Shown piece by piece: positions 22,366 to 31,799 of a stretch of DNA of 64,000 bases (within the stretch, counting starts at the first letter, position 1; each line of letters starts with the position of its first letter). The notes below the pieces were generated by a model, which ran no database searches, had not been told where the DNA came from, and saw only the letters and a list, made by a program, of their open reading frames with translations. A program made the position numbers and the translations under genes. The DNA is taken from NCBI RefSeq assembly GCF_900290235.1, contig NZ_OLMK01000026.1:124001-188000 (forward strand), given 5' to 3'. The DNA comes from Streptomyces sp. MA5143a. GTDB taxonomy: Bacteria > Actinomycetota > Actinomycetes > Streptomycetales > Streptomycetaceae.

Positions 22366-24366
22366 TCAGCCGTTCTTGATGCGGTTCGTCAGCTCGGTGA
22401 CCTGGTTGTAGATGGAGCGCCGCTCGGCCATCAGCGCGCGGATCTTCCGGTCGGCGTGCATCACGGTCGTGTGGTCGCGGTTGCCGAACTGCGCGCCGAT
22501 CTTCGGCAGCGACAGATCGGTCAGCTCACGGCACAGATACATGGCGATCTGGCGGGCGGTCACCAGGGCTCGGCCGCGTGAGGTGCCGCACAGGTCCTCG
22601 ACCGTGAGCCCGAAGTAGTCGGCCGTCGCCGCCATGATCGCCGTCGCGGTGATCTCGGGGGACGCGTTCTCCCCGCCGGGGATCAGATCCTTGAGGACGA
22701 TCTCCGTCAGCCCGAGGTCCACCGGCTGACGGTTGAGCGACGCGAACGCCGTCACCCGGATCAGCGCGCCCTCCAGCTCGCGGATGTTGCGCGAGATCCG
22801 CGAGGCGATGAACTCCAGCACCTCCGGCGGGGCGTTGAGCTGCTCCTGCACCGCCTTCTTGCGGAGGATCGCGATACGCGTCTCCAGCTCGGGCGGCTGG
22901 ACGTCGGTGATCAGCCCCCACTCGAAGCGGTTCCGCAGCCGGTCCTCCAGCGTGACCAGCTGCTTCGGCGGCCGGTCGCTGGAGAGCACGATCTGCTTGT
23001 TCGCGTTGTGGAGCGTGTTGAACGTGTGGAAGAACTCCTCCTGCGTCGACTCCTTGTCCGCCAGGAACTGGATGTCGTCGACGAGCAGGATGTCCATCTC
23101 ACGGTAGCGCTTGCGAAAGCTGTCGCCCTTGCCGTCGCGGATGGAGTTGATGAACTCGTTGGTGAACTCCTCCGAGCTCACGTACCGCACCCGCGTGCCC
23201 GGGTAGAGGCTGCGCGCGTAGTGCCCGATCGCGTGCAGCAGGTGCGTCTTGCCGAGGCCGGACTCCCCGTAGATGAAAAGGGGGTTGTACGCCTTCGCCG
23301 GCGCCTCGGCGACGGCCACCGCGGCGGCGTGCGCGAAGCGGTTCGAGGCACCGATGACGAACGTGTCGAAGAGGTACTTGGGGTTCAGTCGGGCCGTGGG
23401 CTCGCCCGGACCGGTCGCGGGCGCCGGCTGCGCGGCCAGGGGACCGGGCGCACCGCCGGCCGGACCGCCCCGGTGCGCACCGGGACCCCCCGGCGGCGGC
23501 TCGGGGACCTCACGCCGGTCCGGCCGCTGGTCGTAGTCGCCGCCCGGCCGGTCGTAGTCGGTGCGGGGCTTGTCGTAGTCGGCGCGCGGCGAGTCGTAGT
23601 CCGGGCGCTGGTCGTAGGGCGGCCGCTCCATCGACTGCGGACGGTAGTCCGACGACGGCGACGCGTACGGGTCCCGCTCGGGGAAACCGAGCCGCTGCTG
23701 CTGCCAGCCGTAGTCGTCCTGCGACGGTCGGGGCCAGGCGCCCGGCTCGGGACGCTGGTACTCCGACGGATACGCGGGGCGCGCGGTCGGGAGCTGGTCA
23801 CCGCGTCCGGTGGGCGGCTGGTCCGCGCGCGGCGGCGGCAGCTGGTCGCCCGCACCGCCGGTGCCCCGGTCGTCGGCGCGGTGGCGGCCGTAGCTCTCGT
23901 ACGGGTCACGGCCCTGGCCGTCGTACGAGTTCTGATGGTCGTAGGAGCTCTGGCCGTCGTACGGACCGCGCGCGTCCCGCCCGCCGTCGTACATGTCCCT
24001 GCCGTCGTAGGAGTCGCGGCCCTGCCCCGGGCCCGAGGAGAGCTCGGGCTCCTCGAAGCGGGACTGGACCGGAGGCGCCGGCGTCTCGCCGACGGAGCTG
24101 TCCACCGTGATCGCGATCCGGATCGGGCGGCCGCACTCCCGGCTCAGGGTCTCGCTGACGATCGGTGCGAGCCGACCTTCGAGTACGCCCTTCGCGAACT
24201 CGTTCGGAACGGCGAGCAGAGCGGTGTCCGCGACCAGCGCGAGCGGCTGGCAGCGTCTGATCCAGCGCTCGTCCTTGACCTCGACCCCCTGGCCTCGGCC
24301 CTCACCCAGAAGTTGTTCCAGTACTCGTGGCCACACTGCGGCAAGATCGGCAGGTACGTCAGCCAC
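22366..24366 (-). CDS. dnaA: chromosomal replication initiator DnaA
   Basis: 666 aa. Domain I (about 1-100, [20 protein letters not shown]) handles oligomerisation and helicase loading. Domain II is unusually long (about 115-320), Gly/Tyr/Asp/Arg-rich, with repeated YD motifs. The AAA+ domain III has Walker [12 protein letters not shown] (about residue 368), Walker [11 protein letters not shown] and sensor motifs. Domain IV carries the DnaA signature [13 protein letters not shown]. DnaA binds the oriC boxes and melts the origin. The GTG at 24366 is chosen because it starts domain I; an upstream extension to 24522 does not look like DnaA. The ribosome-binding site is weak (GAGAGAG), consistent with low expression. 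The size is typical for Streptomyces. Confidence 0.98.
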   Translation of the reverse strand: MADVPADLAAVWPRVLEQLLGEGRGQGVEVKDERWIRRCQPLALVADTALLAVPNEFAKGVLEGRLAPIVSETLSRECGRPIRIAITVDSSVGETPAPPVQSRFEEPELSSGPGQGRDSYDGRDMYDGGRDARGPYDGQSSYDHQNSYDGQGRDPYESYGRHRADDRGTGGAGDQLPPPRADQPPTGRGDQLPTARPAYPSEYQRPEPGAWPRPSQDDYGWQQQRLGFPERDPYASPSSDYRPQSMERPPYDQRPDYDSPRADYDKPRTDYDRPGGDYDQRPDRREVPEPPPGGPGAHRGGPAGGAPGPLAAQPAPATGPGEPTARLNPKYLFDTFVIGASNRFAHAAAVAVAEAPAKAYNPLFIYGESGLGKTHLLHAIGHYARSLYPGTRVRYVSSEEFTNEFINSIRDGKGDSFRKRYREMDILLVDDIQFLADKESTQEEFFHTFNTLHNANKQIVLSSDRPPKQLVTLEDRLRNRFEWGLITDVQPPELETRIAILRKKAVQEQLNAPPEVLEFIASRISRNIRELEGALIRVTAFASLNRQPVDLGLTEIVLKDLIPGGENASPEITATAIMAATADYFGLTVEDLCGTSRGRALVTARQIAMYLCRELTDLSLPKIGAQFGNRDHTTVMHADRKIRALMAERRSIYNQVTELTNRIKNG

Positions 24367-24785
24367 AGGGCACGCTCTCTCACAGGTCCCACGAACGTGT
24401 GGTTCTGGGACGGGGGTCGGGATGGAACTCGGGTGGTGCGCTCGGGACCAGGTCTGGTGGGTCGGTCGGTCACCCGGCAGCCGAGGAATGGGAACGAATC
24501 GGAGTTCCGTCACGGTAGTCACGGCGGCCGGTACGGTTCAAGTTGTTGTCCCCAGCCTGTGGATAGTGTCCCTCCGTGACCTCTGGTTTGACCGGATGGC
24601 GCAGCCGCGCGTACCGTAACCAGGTCGAGTTGTCGATGGCTGCTGCCGCCTGCCTCCGATGGGCACAGATCGCGTCAGGTGATCGGAAAGCGGTGCACTC
24701 GGGCGTTAATACGAGCTACTCGTGGGCGCACGGTGACAGCCAGGACGGCACCCCGCAACTACCGATTTATTACTGGAGCCCCCGA
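24367..24785. promoter_or_regulatory. dnaA-rpmH divergent promoter region with DnaA boxes
   Basis: 419 bp. A pair of facing DnaA-box-like sequences, TTGTCCCCA (24546-24554) and TGTGGATAG (24558-24566), lies about 180 bp upstream of the dnaA start. This fits DnaA autoregulation, which is known for Streptomyces dnaA. The rpmH promoter should lie between 24600 and 24760; no exact -10/-35 is claimed. Confidence 0.65.
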
Positions 24786-24923
24786 GTGAGCAAGCGCACC
24801 TTCCAGCCGAACAACCGTCGTCGCGCGAAGACCCACGGCTTCCGTCTTCGGATGCGTACCCGTGCCGGTCGCGCGATTCTCGCGAACCGTCGTGCCAAGG
24901 GTCGCGCGAGCCTGTCCGCCTGA
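24786..24923 (+). CDS. rpmH: ribosomal protein bL34
   Basis: 45 aa, strongly basic ([21 protein letters not shown] and [20 protein letters not shown]), identical in plan to all bL34 proteins, part of the 50S subunit. It is too short and basic to be anything else. GTG at 24786 with GGAG at 24775. It is the first gene of the conserved rpmH-rnpA-yidD-yidC-jag block on the dnaA side of oriC. Confidence 0.98.
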   Translation: MSKRTFQPNNRRRAKTHGFRLRMRTRAGRAILANRRAKGRASLSA

Positions 24924-24944
24924 TCCCGGTCAGGTCATGCCGTC

Positions 24945-25316
24945 GTGCTGCCCACCGAGAACCGGCTGAGGCGGCGCGAGGACTTCGCGACCGCGGTACG
25001 ACGAGGGCGTCGGGCCGGACGCCCGCACCTCGTCGTTCACCTACGTAGCGGTTCCATGGACCCGCACGCGCCTGGGGAGAGCGCTCCCCCGACGCGTGCG
25101 GGTTTCGTCGTGAGCAAGGCCGTCGGCGGTTCGGTCGTCCGCAACAAGGTGAAGCGCAGGCTTCGCCATCTCATGCGCGATCGAGTCGCCCAGTTTCCCC
25201 CCGGTAGCCTGGTAGTCGTACGAGCGCTGCCCGGTGCGGGCGACGCCGACCACGTACAACTGGCCCAAGACCTGGATGCCGCCATACGACGGCTGCTGGG
25301 AGGGGGCGCACGATGA
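24945..25316 (+). CDS. rnpA: ribonuclease P protein component
   Basis: 123 aa. Binds the RNase P RNA and helps recognise the 5' leader of pre-tRNA. The signature [14 protein letters not shown] (RNR motif) is at about residues 66-79; the N-terminal [23 protein letters not shown] is standard. GTG at 24945. Its end overlaps the yidD start by the ATGA arrangement, indicating translational coupling. Confidence 0.97.
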   Translation: MLPTENRLRRREDFATAVRRGRRAGRPHLVVHLRSGSMDPHAPGESAPPTRAGFVVSKAVGGSVVRNKVKRRLRHLMRDRVAQFPPGSLVVVRALPGAGDADHVQLAQDLDAAIRRLLGGGAR

Positions 25317-25666
25317 AGTACCCGCTGCTGGCGCTGATCAAGCTGTACCAGTGGACGATCAGTCCGCTGCTCGGGCCGGTGTGCAAGTACTACCCGTCGT
25401 GCTCCCACTACGGCTATACGGCCATCGACCGCCACGGTGCGATCAAGGGCACGGCCCTCACGGCCTGGCGCATCCTGCGGTGCAACCCCTGGTCGCTCGG
25501 CGGTGTGGATCATGTCCCGCCGCGCAGGCGTCCGCGGTGGCACGAGATGCTGCGTGGTGCGTGGCGCGCACGCAAGGGCGGGTCCTCCGCCGCCGAACCG
25601 GCCACCGAGGGGCACACCCCTTCGGGCCCGGCCGCCGAGAGCCCGTCCCATGCCCAAGGAGCATGA
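25313..25666 (+). CDS. yidD: membrane protein insertion efficiency factor YidD
   Basis: 117 aa. Small membrane-peripheral protein that aids YidC-dependent insertion. It has an amphipathic N-terminus ([17 protein letters not shown]) and the signature [15 protein letters not shown] and [15 protein letters not shown] with three conserved cysteines. The last 45 residues (Arg/Ala/Pro-rich) are a variable tail. ATG at 25313 overlapping rnpA; 3 bp before yidC. Confidence 0.96.
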   Translation: MKYPLLALIKLYQWTISPLLGPVCKYYPSCSHYGYTAIDRHGAIKGTALTAWRILRCNPWSLGGVDHVPPRRRPRWHEMLRGAWRARKGGSSAAEPATEGHTPSGPAAESPSHAQGA

Positions 25667-25669
25667 TTA

Positions 25670-26947
25670 GTGGACACGATTGCCAGTCTCTTCAGCTTCA
25701 TCACGACACCCGTCTCCTGGGTCATCGTCCAGTTCCACAAGGTGTACGGCGCCCTCTTCGGCGATGACACCGGGTGGGCCTGGGGCCTGTCCATCGTGTC
25801 CCTGGTGATCCTGATCCGGATCTGCCTGATCCCGCTCTTCGTGAAGCAGATCAAGGCGACTCGGGCCATGCAGACGCTCCAGCCCGAGATGAAGAAGATC
25901 CAGGAGCGCTACAAGAACGACAAGCAGCGTCAGTCCGAAGAGATGATGAAGCTGTACAAGGAGACGGGCACCAACCCGCTCTCCTCGTGCCTTCCCATCC
26001 TGGCGCAGTCTCCGTTCTTCTTCGCCCTGTACCACGTGCTCAACAGCATCGCGAACAACGACACCATCGGTGTCATCAACGAGAGCCTGCTGCAGAGCGC
26101 GCAGAAGGCGCACATCTTCGGCGCCCCGCTGGCCGCGACCTTCACGGACAGCGCGGCCGAGGCGTCGGCGCTCGACGCTTCCATCACCACGGTCCGCATC
26201 GTGACCGCGATCATGATCATCCTGATGTCGCTGTCGCAGTTCTACACGCAGCGTCAGCTGATGACGAAGAACGTCGACACCACGGTGAAGACGCCGTTCA
26301 TGCAGCAGCAGAAGATGCTGATGTACATCTTCCCGATCATGTTCGCCGTCTTCGGCATCAACTTCCCCGTCGGTGTCCTCGTCTACTGGCTGACCACCAA
26401 CGTGTGGACCATGGGCCAGCAGATGTACGTCATCCACAACAACCCGACCCCGGGTTCCAAGGCCCAGGCCGCGTACCTGGAGCGCCTCCTCAAGCACGTC
26501 ACGCGCCACGGCAAGACCCGCAACCGGCGTGAGCGCGCCATCGTCAAGGCGATCGTCGTCAAGGGCCGTGACCGCAACGAGTACGAGCGGAAGTTCATCA
26601 ACGGTCTGAACAAGGAGGGCCTCGCGGCCCAGACCGACGGAACCGTGATCAAGGGCGAGGCCTCGGCCGTGGCCACCGCCGAGGACGGTACGCCGACTCC
26701 CGCCAAGCGCCAGCAGCCCAAGCGCCAGACCAAGGCCCAGCGCCAGTCCGGTGTCACGAAGACCGCCGACGACGCCGAGCAGCAGAGCGCGCCGACCTCG
26801 CTCAGCAAGTCCGACGAGCCCGAGGACGCCAAGCCGGCGGCCGCAGCCAAGAAGGCGGCGCCCAAGCCCGGTACCGGCGGCCGCAGCAAGGCCCAGTCCG
26901 GTCAGCGCAAGGGCCAGCAGCGCCCCAAGTCCCCGTCCAAGAAGTAA
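25670..26947 (+). CDS. yidC: membrane protein insertase YidC
   Basis: 425 aa. YidC/Oxa1 family insertase with five to six transmembrane segments (about 10-30, 35-60, 105-130, 175-200, 215-235, 240-260). Core motifs include [22 protein letters not shown] and [23 protein letters not shown]. The C-terminal 130 residues are Lys/Ala/Gln-rich and cytoplasmic, able to contact ribosomes, a feature of YidC proteins with long tails. There is no lipobox. GTG at 25670, nearly abutting yidD. Confidence 0.97.
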   Translation: MDTIASLFSFITTPVSWVIVQFHKVYGALFGDDTGWAWGLSIVSLVILIRICLIPLFVKQIKATRAMQTLQPEMKKIQERYKNDKQRQSEEMMKLYKETGTNPLSSCLPILAQSPFFFALYHVLNSIANNDTIGVINESLLQSAQKAHIFGAPLAATFTDSAAEASALDASITTVRIVTAIMIILMSLSQFYTQRQLMTKNVDTTVKTPFMQQQKMLMYIFPIMFAVFGINFPVGVLVYWLTTNVWTMGQQMYVIHNNPTPGSKAQAAYLERLLKHVTRHGKTRNRRERAIVKAIVVKGRDRNEYERKFINGLNKEGLAAQTDGTVIKGEASAVATAEDGTPTPAKRQQPKRQTKAQRQSGVTKTADDAEQQSAPTSLSKSDEPEDAKPAAAAKKAAPKPGTGGRSKAQSGQRKGQQRPKSPSKK

Positions 26948-26962
26948 GAAGGAGCCCATCCC

Positions 26963-27475
26963 GTGACGGAAGGCACCACCTCCGCCGCCTCCGAGGGTGG
27001 AGACACCCTCACCCGCCTGGAGCAGGAGGGTGAGATCGCGGCGGACTACCTGGAAGGTCTGCTGGACATCGCCGACCTCGACGGCGACATCGACATGGAC
27101 GTCGAGGCCGACCGTGCCTCTGTCTCGATCATCAGCGACAGCGGCAGCCGCGACCTGCAGAAGCTCGTCGGCCGGGAAGGCGAGGTGCTCGAAGCACTTC
27201 AGGAGCTCACGCGCCTGGCCGTGCACCGCGAGACCGGTGACCGCAGCCGCCTGATGCTCGACATCGCCGGCTACCGCGCCAAGAAGCGTGCCGAGCTCTC
27301 CGAGCTGGGTGCCAAGGCCGCGGCCGAGGCGAAGAGCACTGGTGAGCCCGTCAAGCTGAAGCCGATGACGCCCTTCGAGCGCAAGGTCGTGCACGACGCG
27401 GTCAAGACCGCGGGCCTGCGCAGCGAGTCCGAGGGCGAAGAACCCCAGCGCTTCGTCGTCGTGCTGCCTGCCTGA
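26963..27475 (+). CDS. jag: Jag/KhpB family RNA-binding protein
   Basis: 170 aa. A KH domain (about 75-125, ISDSGSRDLQKLVGREGEVLEALQ) precedes an R3H domain (about 125-168, LKPMTPFERKVVHDAV with the conserved Arg/His pattern). Jag binds single-stranded RNA and affects envelope and division gene expression in Firmicutes; in actinomycetes the role is less defined. The acidic N-terminal part replaces the Jag-N domain. GTG at 26963, 15 bp after yidC, with AAGGAG. Confidence 0.93.
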   Translation: MTEGTTSAASEGGDTLTRLEQEGEIAADYLEGLLDIADLDGDIDMDVEADRASVSIISDSGSRDLQKLVGREGEVLEALQELTRLAVHRETGDRSRLMLDIAGYRAKKRAELSELGAKAAAEAKSTGEPVKLKPMTPFERKVVHDAVKTAGLRSESEGEEPQRFVVVLPA

Positions 27476-27494
27476 ACCGGTACGTACGTTTCTC

Positions 27495-27522
27495 CGGCCC
27501 CGTCTGCCCGCAGGCGGGGCCG
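27495..27522 (+). terminator. terminator between jag and rsmG
   Basis: Stem CGGCCCCG-t-CTG / CAG-g-CGGGGCCG with loop CCCG, followed by ATCTTTGT, 20 bp after the jag stop codon. Confidence 0.75.
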
Positions 27523-27590
27523 ATCTTTGTCAGCCTGTTGTTCTGGTGTCAGCGCACAGTGCGCTCTTGCGGTACGGAAGGACGGTCCCC

Positions 27591-28307
27591 GTGACGGAGG
27601 CAGCGGAGCTTCCCCCTGCGCCCGAGCAGGCGCGTGACGTATTCGGTGATCGCTACGCGGACGCGGTCCGGTACGCCGAACTGCTGGCGGAAGCGGGAGT
27701 GCAGCGAGGGCTCATCGGTCCGCGGGAAGTACCTCGGCTGTGGGAGAGGCACCTGCTGAACTGCGCGGTGCTCTCCGAGGTCGTCCCCGAGGGAGTGACG
27801 GTCTGCGATGTCGGCTCCGGTGCCGGTCTGCCCGGCATCCCGCTGGCGCTCGTTCGGGACGACCTGAAGATCACGTTGCTGGAGCCGCTGCTGCGGCGCA
27901 CCAACTTCCTGACCGAGGTCGTGGAGCTGCTGGGCCTCGACCACGTCACGGTGCTCCGAGGCCGTGCCGAGGAAGTCCTCGGCACGCTCCAGCCGGTCCA
28001 CGTGGTGACAGCGCGGGCCGTGGCTCCCCTGGACCGACTGGCCACCTGGGGCATTCCGCTCCTGCGTCCGTACGGAGAGATGCTGGCGCTCAAGGGCGAC
28101 ACCGCCGAGGAGGAGCTCAAGAGCGCGGCCACGGCACTGAGCAAGCTCGGCGCGGTGGAGACCTCCATCCACCATGTCGGCGAGGGCGTCGTGGATCCGC
28201 TCTCCACGGTCGTCCGTGTGGAGGTCGGTGAGAGCCCGGGCGGTGTCCGCTTCGCAGCGAAGCGAGCGAAGGCGGCCCGGACGGGACGGGCCCGCCGACG
28301 TCGTTGA
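27591..28307 (+). CDS. rsmG: 16S rRNA (guanine-N7)-methyltransferase RsmG (GidB)
   Basis: 238 aa. Class I SAM-dependent methyltransferase that makes m7G at 16S rRNA position 527 (E. coli numbering); its loss gives low-level streptomycin resistance and, in Streptomyces, antibiotic overproduction. The SAM motif CDVGSGAGLPGIPLA is near residues 72-86, with LLEPLLRRTNFL and TARAVAPLDRL also conserved. GTG at 27591 with GGAAGGA upstream; an open extension to 27546 is not needed. Confidence 0.97.
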   Translation: MTEAAELPPAPEQARDVFGDRYADAVRYAELLAEAGVQRGLIGPREVPRLWERHLLNCAVLSEVVPEGVTVCDVGSGAGLPGIPLALVRDDLKITLLEPLLRRTNFLTEVVELLGLDHVTVLRGRAEEVLGTLQPVHVVTARAVAPLDRLATWGIPLLRPYGEMLALKGDTAEEELKSAATALSKLGAVETSIHHVGEGVVDPLSTVVRVEVGESPGGVRFAAKRAKAARTGRARRRR

Positions 28308-28672
28308 CGGCGATGCTCAGCGCGCAACCACTTGCCTTGTTGCTCAGCACGCGGGCTGATCCGTCCTGACGACGAGGCATACTCCACACAAGCCCCCCAA
28401 CCTACGCATGTCGGAGTGTCGCGCGGCGGTGGCCTGAGCGGCTATGCATCGTGTTTCACGTGAAACGTCGCTCACTGCTACACGGCATCATCGGCCGTGG
28501 CCGCGCCGCGGCCGAACCGCGCGACCGGAAGCCTCTCGGGTCACTCGGAGAGGCGAGGGAGATTTCCACAGAGGTGGATTTCTCCACAGAACCCCAGGCC
28601 TCACTGGTTCACGACCCCGAAGACATGGGAGGCTCTGTTCATTGCGAGCCTGAAGTCGAGGAGAGTGAATCC
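28308..28672 (+). promoter_or_regulatory. rsmG-parA interval: parAB promoter region with parS
   Basis: 365 bp. A parS lies at 28453-28466. The frame in phase with parA stays open from 28451, so part of this stretch could be translated if an upstream start is used, but it has no ribosome-binding site. The parAB promoters are expected here, close to parS, so ParB occupancy could affect them. Confidence 0.6.
28453..28466. promoter_or_regulatory. parS: parS
   Basis: Perfect GTTTCACGTGAAAC palindrome, upstream of parA, in its presumed promoter region. Confidence 0.95.
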
Positions 28673-29698
28673 TTGCGGTCCGACGCCAACATCGCGGGAC
28701 CGATGACCGATCCGGTCCCCGGTCCCCGTACCGAATCGATGGGGGAGGATGTTTCACGTGAAACACCGCCCCCGATGGACGACACTCCCATCGGTCGTGC
28801 TGCTCAACTGGCGGTAGAGGCTCTGGGCCGCGCTGGGGAGGGGCTGCCCCGGCCTGAGCAGACTCGGGTCATGGTGGTCGCCAACCAGAAGGGCGGCGTG
28901 GGCAAGACCACTACCACGGTCAACCTCGCCGCATCGCTGGCTCTGCATGGTGCCCGAGTTCTGGTGATCGACCTGGATCCCCAGGGCAATGCCTCCACCG
29001 CGCTGGGGATCGACCATCACGCCGAGGTGCCGTCCATCTACGACGTGCTGGTCGAGAGCAAGCCTCTGGCAGAGATCGTCCAGCCCGTTCCCGATGTCGA
29101 GGGGCTCTTCTGCGCTCCCGCCACAATCGATCTCGCCGGTGCGGAGATCGAGCTGGTGTCCCTGGTGGCCCGTGAGAGCCGGCTCCAGCGAGCGATTCAG
29201 GCCTATGAGCAGCCGCTGGACTACATCCTGATCGACTGTCCTCCCTCGCTCGGCCTGCTGACGGTCAACGCAATGGTGGCCGGCCAGGAAGTCCTCATCC
29301 CGATCCAGTGCGAGTACTACGCACTGGAGGGCCTCGGCCAACTGCTCCGCAATGTCGACCTGGTGCGGGGGCACCTCAACCCCACCCTCCATGTGTCGAC
29401 CATCCTGCTCACCATGTACGACGGCCGGACGCGTCTTGCCTCCCAGGTCGCAGACGAGGTGCGCAACCACTTCGGCGACGAGGTGCTGCGGACGAGCATT
29501 CCGCGCTCTGTCCGTATCTCGGAGGCCCCCAGCTACGGGCAGACCGTGCTGACTTACGATCCAGGATCGAGCGGTGCCCTCTCCTACCTTGAGGCGGCAC
29601 GAGAAATCGCGCTGAAGGGCGTCGGCGTGGGCTATGACCCGACGCACGCCCACATCGGCGCACAGAACAACCCGAGCATGGTGGAGGGGATCCAGTGA
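28673..29698 (+). CDS. parA: chromosome partitioning ATPase ParA
   Basis: 341 aa from a TTG at 28673, chosen for AGGAG 9 nt upstream; ATG codons at 28703, 28739 and 28775 are alternatives, so the N-terminus is uncertain. The deviant Walker A KGGVGKTTTTVNLA starts the core, followed by VIDLDPQGNAS and DYILIDCPPSLGLLTVNA (Walker B). It is an actinomycete ParA with an N-terminal variable region (about 60 residues) that includes VSRET, the translation of an internal parS (28751-28764). ParA binds DNA when ATP-loaded and positions ParB-parS complexes at hyphal tips during sporulation. Its stop overlaps the parB start. Confidence 0.95.
   Translation: MRSDANIAGPMTDPVPGPRTESMGEDVSRETPPPMDDTPIGRAAQLAVEALGRAGEGLPRPEQTRVMVVANQKGGVGKTTTTVNLAASLALHGARVLVIDLDPQGNASTALGIDHHAEVPSIYDVLVESKPLAEIVQPVPDVEGLFCAPATIDLAGAEIELVSLVARESRLQRAIQAYEQPLDYILIDCPPSLGLLTVNAMVAGQEVLIPIQCEYYALEGLGQLLRNVDLVRGHLNPTLHVSTILLTMYDGRTRLASQVADEVRNHFGDEVLRTSIPRSVRISEAPSYGQTVLTYDPGSSGALSYLEAAREIALKGVGVGYDPTHAHIGAQNNPSMVEGIQ
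28751..28764. promoter_or_regulatory. parS: parS inside parA
   Basis: Perfect palindrome within the 5' part of the parA coding region, translated as (D)VSRET. Confidence 0.95.
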
Positions 29699-30795
29699 GT
29701 GAGCGACGGAGGGGGTTGGGCCGTGGTCTCGGCGCACTGATCCCAGCAGCCCCGACTGGGGAGAAGGCGGCGCCGCCGGCCATCGGTGGACCCGCGTCGT
29801 CCTCCCCGGCAGCGGTACCGGTCGTCGCCCAGGAACGTGGGGTGGCGGCCGCGAGGGTGGCCACGCTGCCCAATGTTTCACGTGAAACAGAGGAGCTGCC
29901 TTCGAACGGCGGCATCGAGGTGCCTGCAGCCCCTATCGGCGCCCACTTCGCCGAGCTGCCCCTCGACTCCATCACGCCGAACCCGCGGCAGCCCCGTGAG
30001 GTGTTCGACGAGGACCTCCTCCAGGAGCTGGTCACCTCCATCAAGGAAGTCGGCCTTCTCCAGCCCGTCGTCGTGCGGCAACTGGGACCGGCCCGCTACG
30101 AGCTCATCATGGGTGAGCGACGCTGGCGCGCCTGCCGTGAGGCCGGCCTGGAGGCGATCCCGGCGATCGTGCGGGCCACGGACGACGAGAAGCTTCTTCT
30201 CGACGCCCTCCTGGAGAACCTTCACCGGGCTCAGCTGAACCCGCTGGAAGAGGCTGCCGCCTACGACCAACTGCTCCGGGACTTCAACTGCACGCACGAC
30301 CAGCTGGCGGACCGCATCGGCCGGTCCCGTCCTCAGGTCTCCAACACCCTGCGCCTGTTGAAGCTTTCGCCCGCGGTACAACGTCGTGTGGCCGCCGGTG
30401 TGCTCTCCGCCGGACACGCGCGGGCACTGCTCTCGGTCGAGGACTCGGAGGAGCAGGACAAGCTGGCTCACCGGATCGTGGCCGAAGGGCTTTCGGTGCG
30501 AGCGGTCGAGGAGATCGTCACGCTCATGGGCTCGCGGCCCAAGACGACCTCACGCTCCAAGGGCCCGCGCGCAGGCGCGCGTGTCTCCCCCGCGCTGAGT
30601 GACCTGGCGACCCGGCTCTCGGACCGCTTCGAGACCCGGGTGAAGGTCGACCTGGGCCAGAAGAAGGGAAAGATCACCGTCGAGTTCGCCTCGATGGAAG
30701 ATCTGGAGCGCATCCTGTCGTCGCTCGCCCCCGGTGAAGGACCTGTCCTTCAGCGGAGCCTGCTGGACGACGACAGCGACGAGAGCGAAGCCTGA
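29695..30795 (+). CDS. parB: chromosome partitioning protein ParB
   Basis: 366 aa. N-terminal ParA-interaction peptide [19 protein letters not shown]-binding ParB/Srx domain with NPRQPREVF, GERRWRACREA and ENLHRAQLNPLEEA; helix-turn-helix THDQLADRIGRSRPQVSNTLRLL that reads parS; C-terminal dimerisation domain (about 300-360). It loads on parS as a CTP-switched clamp and spreads. The GTG at 29695 overlaps the parA stop (GTGA), so the pair is translationally coupled. The linker contains VSRET, encoded by an internal parS (29875-29888). Confidence 0.98.
   Translation: MSERRRGLGRGLGALIPAAPTGEKAAPPAIGGPASSSPAAVPVVAQERGVAAARVATLPNVSRETEELPSNGGIEVPAAPIGAHFAELPLDSITPNPRQPREVFDEDLLQELVTSIKEVGLLQPVVVRQLGPARYELIMGERRWRACREAGLEAIPAIVRATDDEKLLLDALLENLHRAQLNPLEEAAAYDQLLRDFNCTHDQLADRIGRSRPQVSNTLRLLKLSPAVQRRVAAGVLSAGHARALLSVEDSEEQDKLAHRIVAEGLSVRAVEEIVTLMGSRPKTTSRSKGPRAGARVSPALSDLATRLSDRFETRVKVDLGQKKGKITVEFASMEDLERILSSLAPGEGPVLQRSLLDDDSDESEA
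29875..29888. promoter_or_regulatory. parS: parS inside parB
   Basis: Perfect palindrome in the disordered linker region of parB, translated as (N)VSRET. Confidence 0.95.
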
Positions 30796-30836
30796 ACTGT
30801 CGAACGGTAGGACGCCTTTCGGCTGGTCGACCGCAT

Positions 30837-30876
30837 GAGCGGGCAGTGTCCGATGTATACCGGACACTGCCCGCTC
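30837..30876 (+). terminator. parAB terminator
   Basis: 16-bp perfect stem GAGCGGGCAGTGTCCG/CGGACACTGCCCGCTC with an 8-nt loop (ATGTATAC), followed by TTTG, 41 bp after the parB stop. Confidence 0.9.
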
Positions 30877-30973
30877 TTTGCTTGCAGGCAGTGTCTAGGC
30901 AATCACATCGTCGATACGATGCGGTGGGGTAGGGCGCATCCACCTTGTGGCACCTTTATGGGAGGCGGGGGCA

Positions 30974-31231
30974 ATGCGAACCGTGAGCCGTTCCGGTCTG
31001 CTGACAGTCGGCCTGGGGCTGGGTGCGATCGGCGGATTCGTCGGCAGCCTGCTCAGGGAGCGAAGCGCTCTGACAGCCGCTCGCGATGCTGCGGGCGTAG
31101 GAAGCGAGGAACAGCCTTCATGGGGCGTCGGCTCGTACCGCTCACACTGGACAACCTTCAGGACCTTCCCCAGCGCTGCCGCTCGTGCGTCTTCTGGGAG
31201 TTGGACCCCGTCAGCGGTGAGGCAGCGCTAA
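30974..31231 (+). CDS. possible small membrane protein overlapping the GNAT gene
   Basis: 85 aa if real. ATG at 30974 with GGAGGCGGGG upstream. Residues 5-27 (SRSGLLTVGLGLGAIGGFVGSLL) look like a glycine-rich membrane helix, but the last third lies in another frame over the GNAT start (31120) and reads like shadow sequence. Either a short gene lost its end and now overlaps, or the frame is spurious. It has better translation signals than most spurious frames, so it is listed at low confidence. Confidence 0.3.
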   Translation: MRTVSRSGLLTVGLGLGAIGGFVGSLLRERSALTAARDAAGVGSEEQPSWGVGSYRSHWTTFRTFPSAAARASSGSWTPSAVRQR

Positions 31232-31737
31232 AGGCCGGTACTCCCGCACTGGAGAAGGAAGCCTGGATCTCCGCCGTTCTTCTGGACTGGGGGTCCTGCG
31301 GGCGAGTCGTTTATGTGGACGACGTCCCTGCGGGTTTCGTGCTCTATGCACCGCCGGCGTATGTACCACGCTCGACGGCGTTCCCGACAAGTCCGGTCTC
31401 CCCGGACGCGGTTCAGTTGATGACCGCCTACATCGTGCCCGGCTTTCAGGGGCAGGGGCTCGGTCGGGTGATGGTGCAGACGGTGGCCAAGGACCTTCTG
31501 CGGCGGGGCTTCAAGGCAATCGAGGCTTTCGGTGACGCACGCTGGAAGGAACCGGCCTGTGTGCTGCCCGCCGACCACCTGACCGCTGTGGGCTTCAAAA
31601 CAGTCCGGCCTCATCCCGCTTACCCCCGGCTGCGGTTGGAGTTGCGGACGACGCTCTCCTGGAAGGAGGACGTCGAGTTGGCGCTCGACCGGCTTCTGGG
31701 AGCGGTCCAGAAGGAGCCCGCTCTCCGGCCGCTCTGA
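31120..31737 (+). CDS. GNAT family N-acetyltransferase
   Basis: 205 aa. The GNAT acetyl-CoA motif appears as LMTAYIVPGFQGQGLGRVMVQTVAKDLLRRG (QGQGLG at about 117-122). It begins MGRRLVPLTLDNLQDLPQRCRSCVFWELDP, in which CRSCVFWE is a conserved opening of this actinobacterial subfamily. The substrate is unknown. ATG at 31120 with GAGGA 9 nt upstream; the frame is open from 30835. It is conserved next to parB and convergent with trxA. Confidence 0.88.
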   Translation: MGRRLVPLTLDNLQDLPQRCRSCVFWELDPVSGEAALKAGTPALEKEAWISAVLLDWGSCGRVVYVDDVPAGFVLYAPPAYVPRSTAFPTSPVSPDAVQLMTAYIVPGFQGQGLGRVMVQTVAKDLLRRGFKAIEAFGDARWKEPACVLPADHLTAVGFKTVRPHPAYPRLRLELRTTLSWKEDVELALDRLLGAVQKEPALRPL

Positions 31738-31765
31738 GAGCGACCGACTGGGGCATGCGCCAGCA

Positions 31766-31796
31766 AAGGGGCCGACCCCGATGGGATCGGCCCCTT
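31766..31796. terminator. bidirectional terminator between GNAT and trxA
   Basis: Stem AAGGGGCCGA/TCGGCCCCTT (10 bp, 11-nt loop) between convergent genes, with T/A-rich bases at both ends, 3 bp before a parS. Confidence 0.75.
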
Positions 31797-31799
31797 CGT

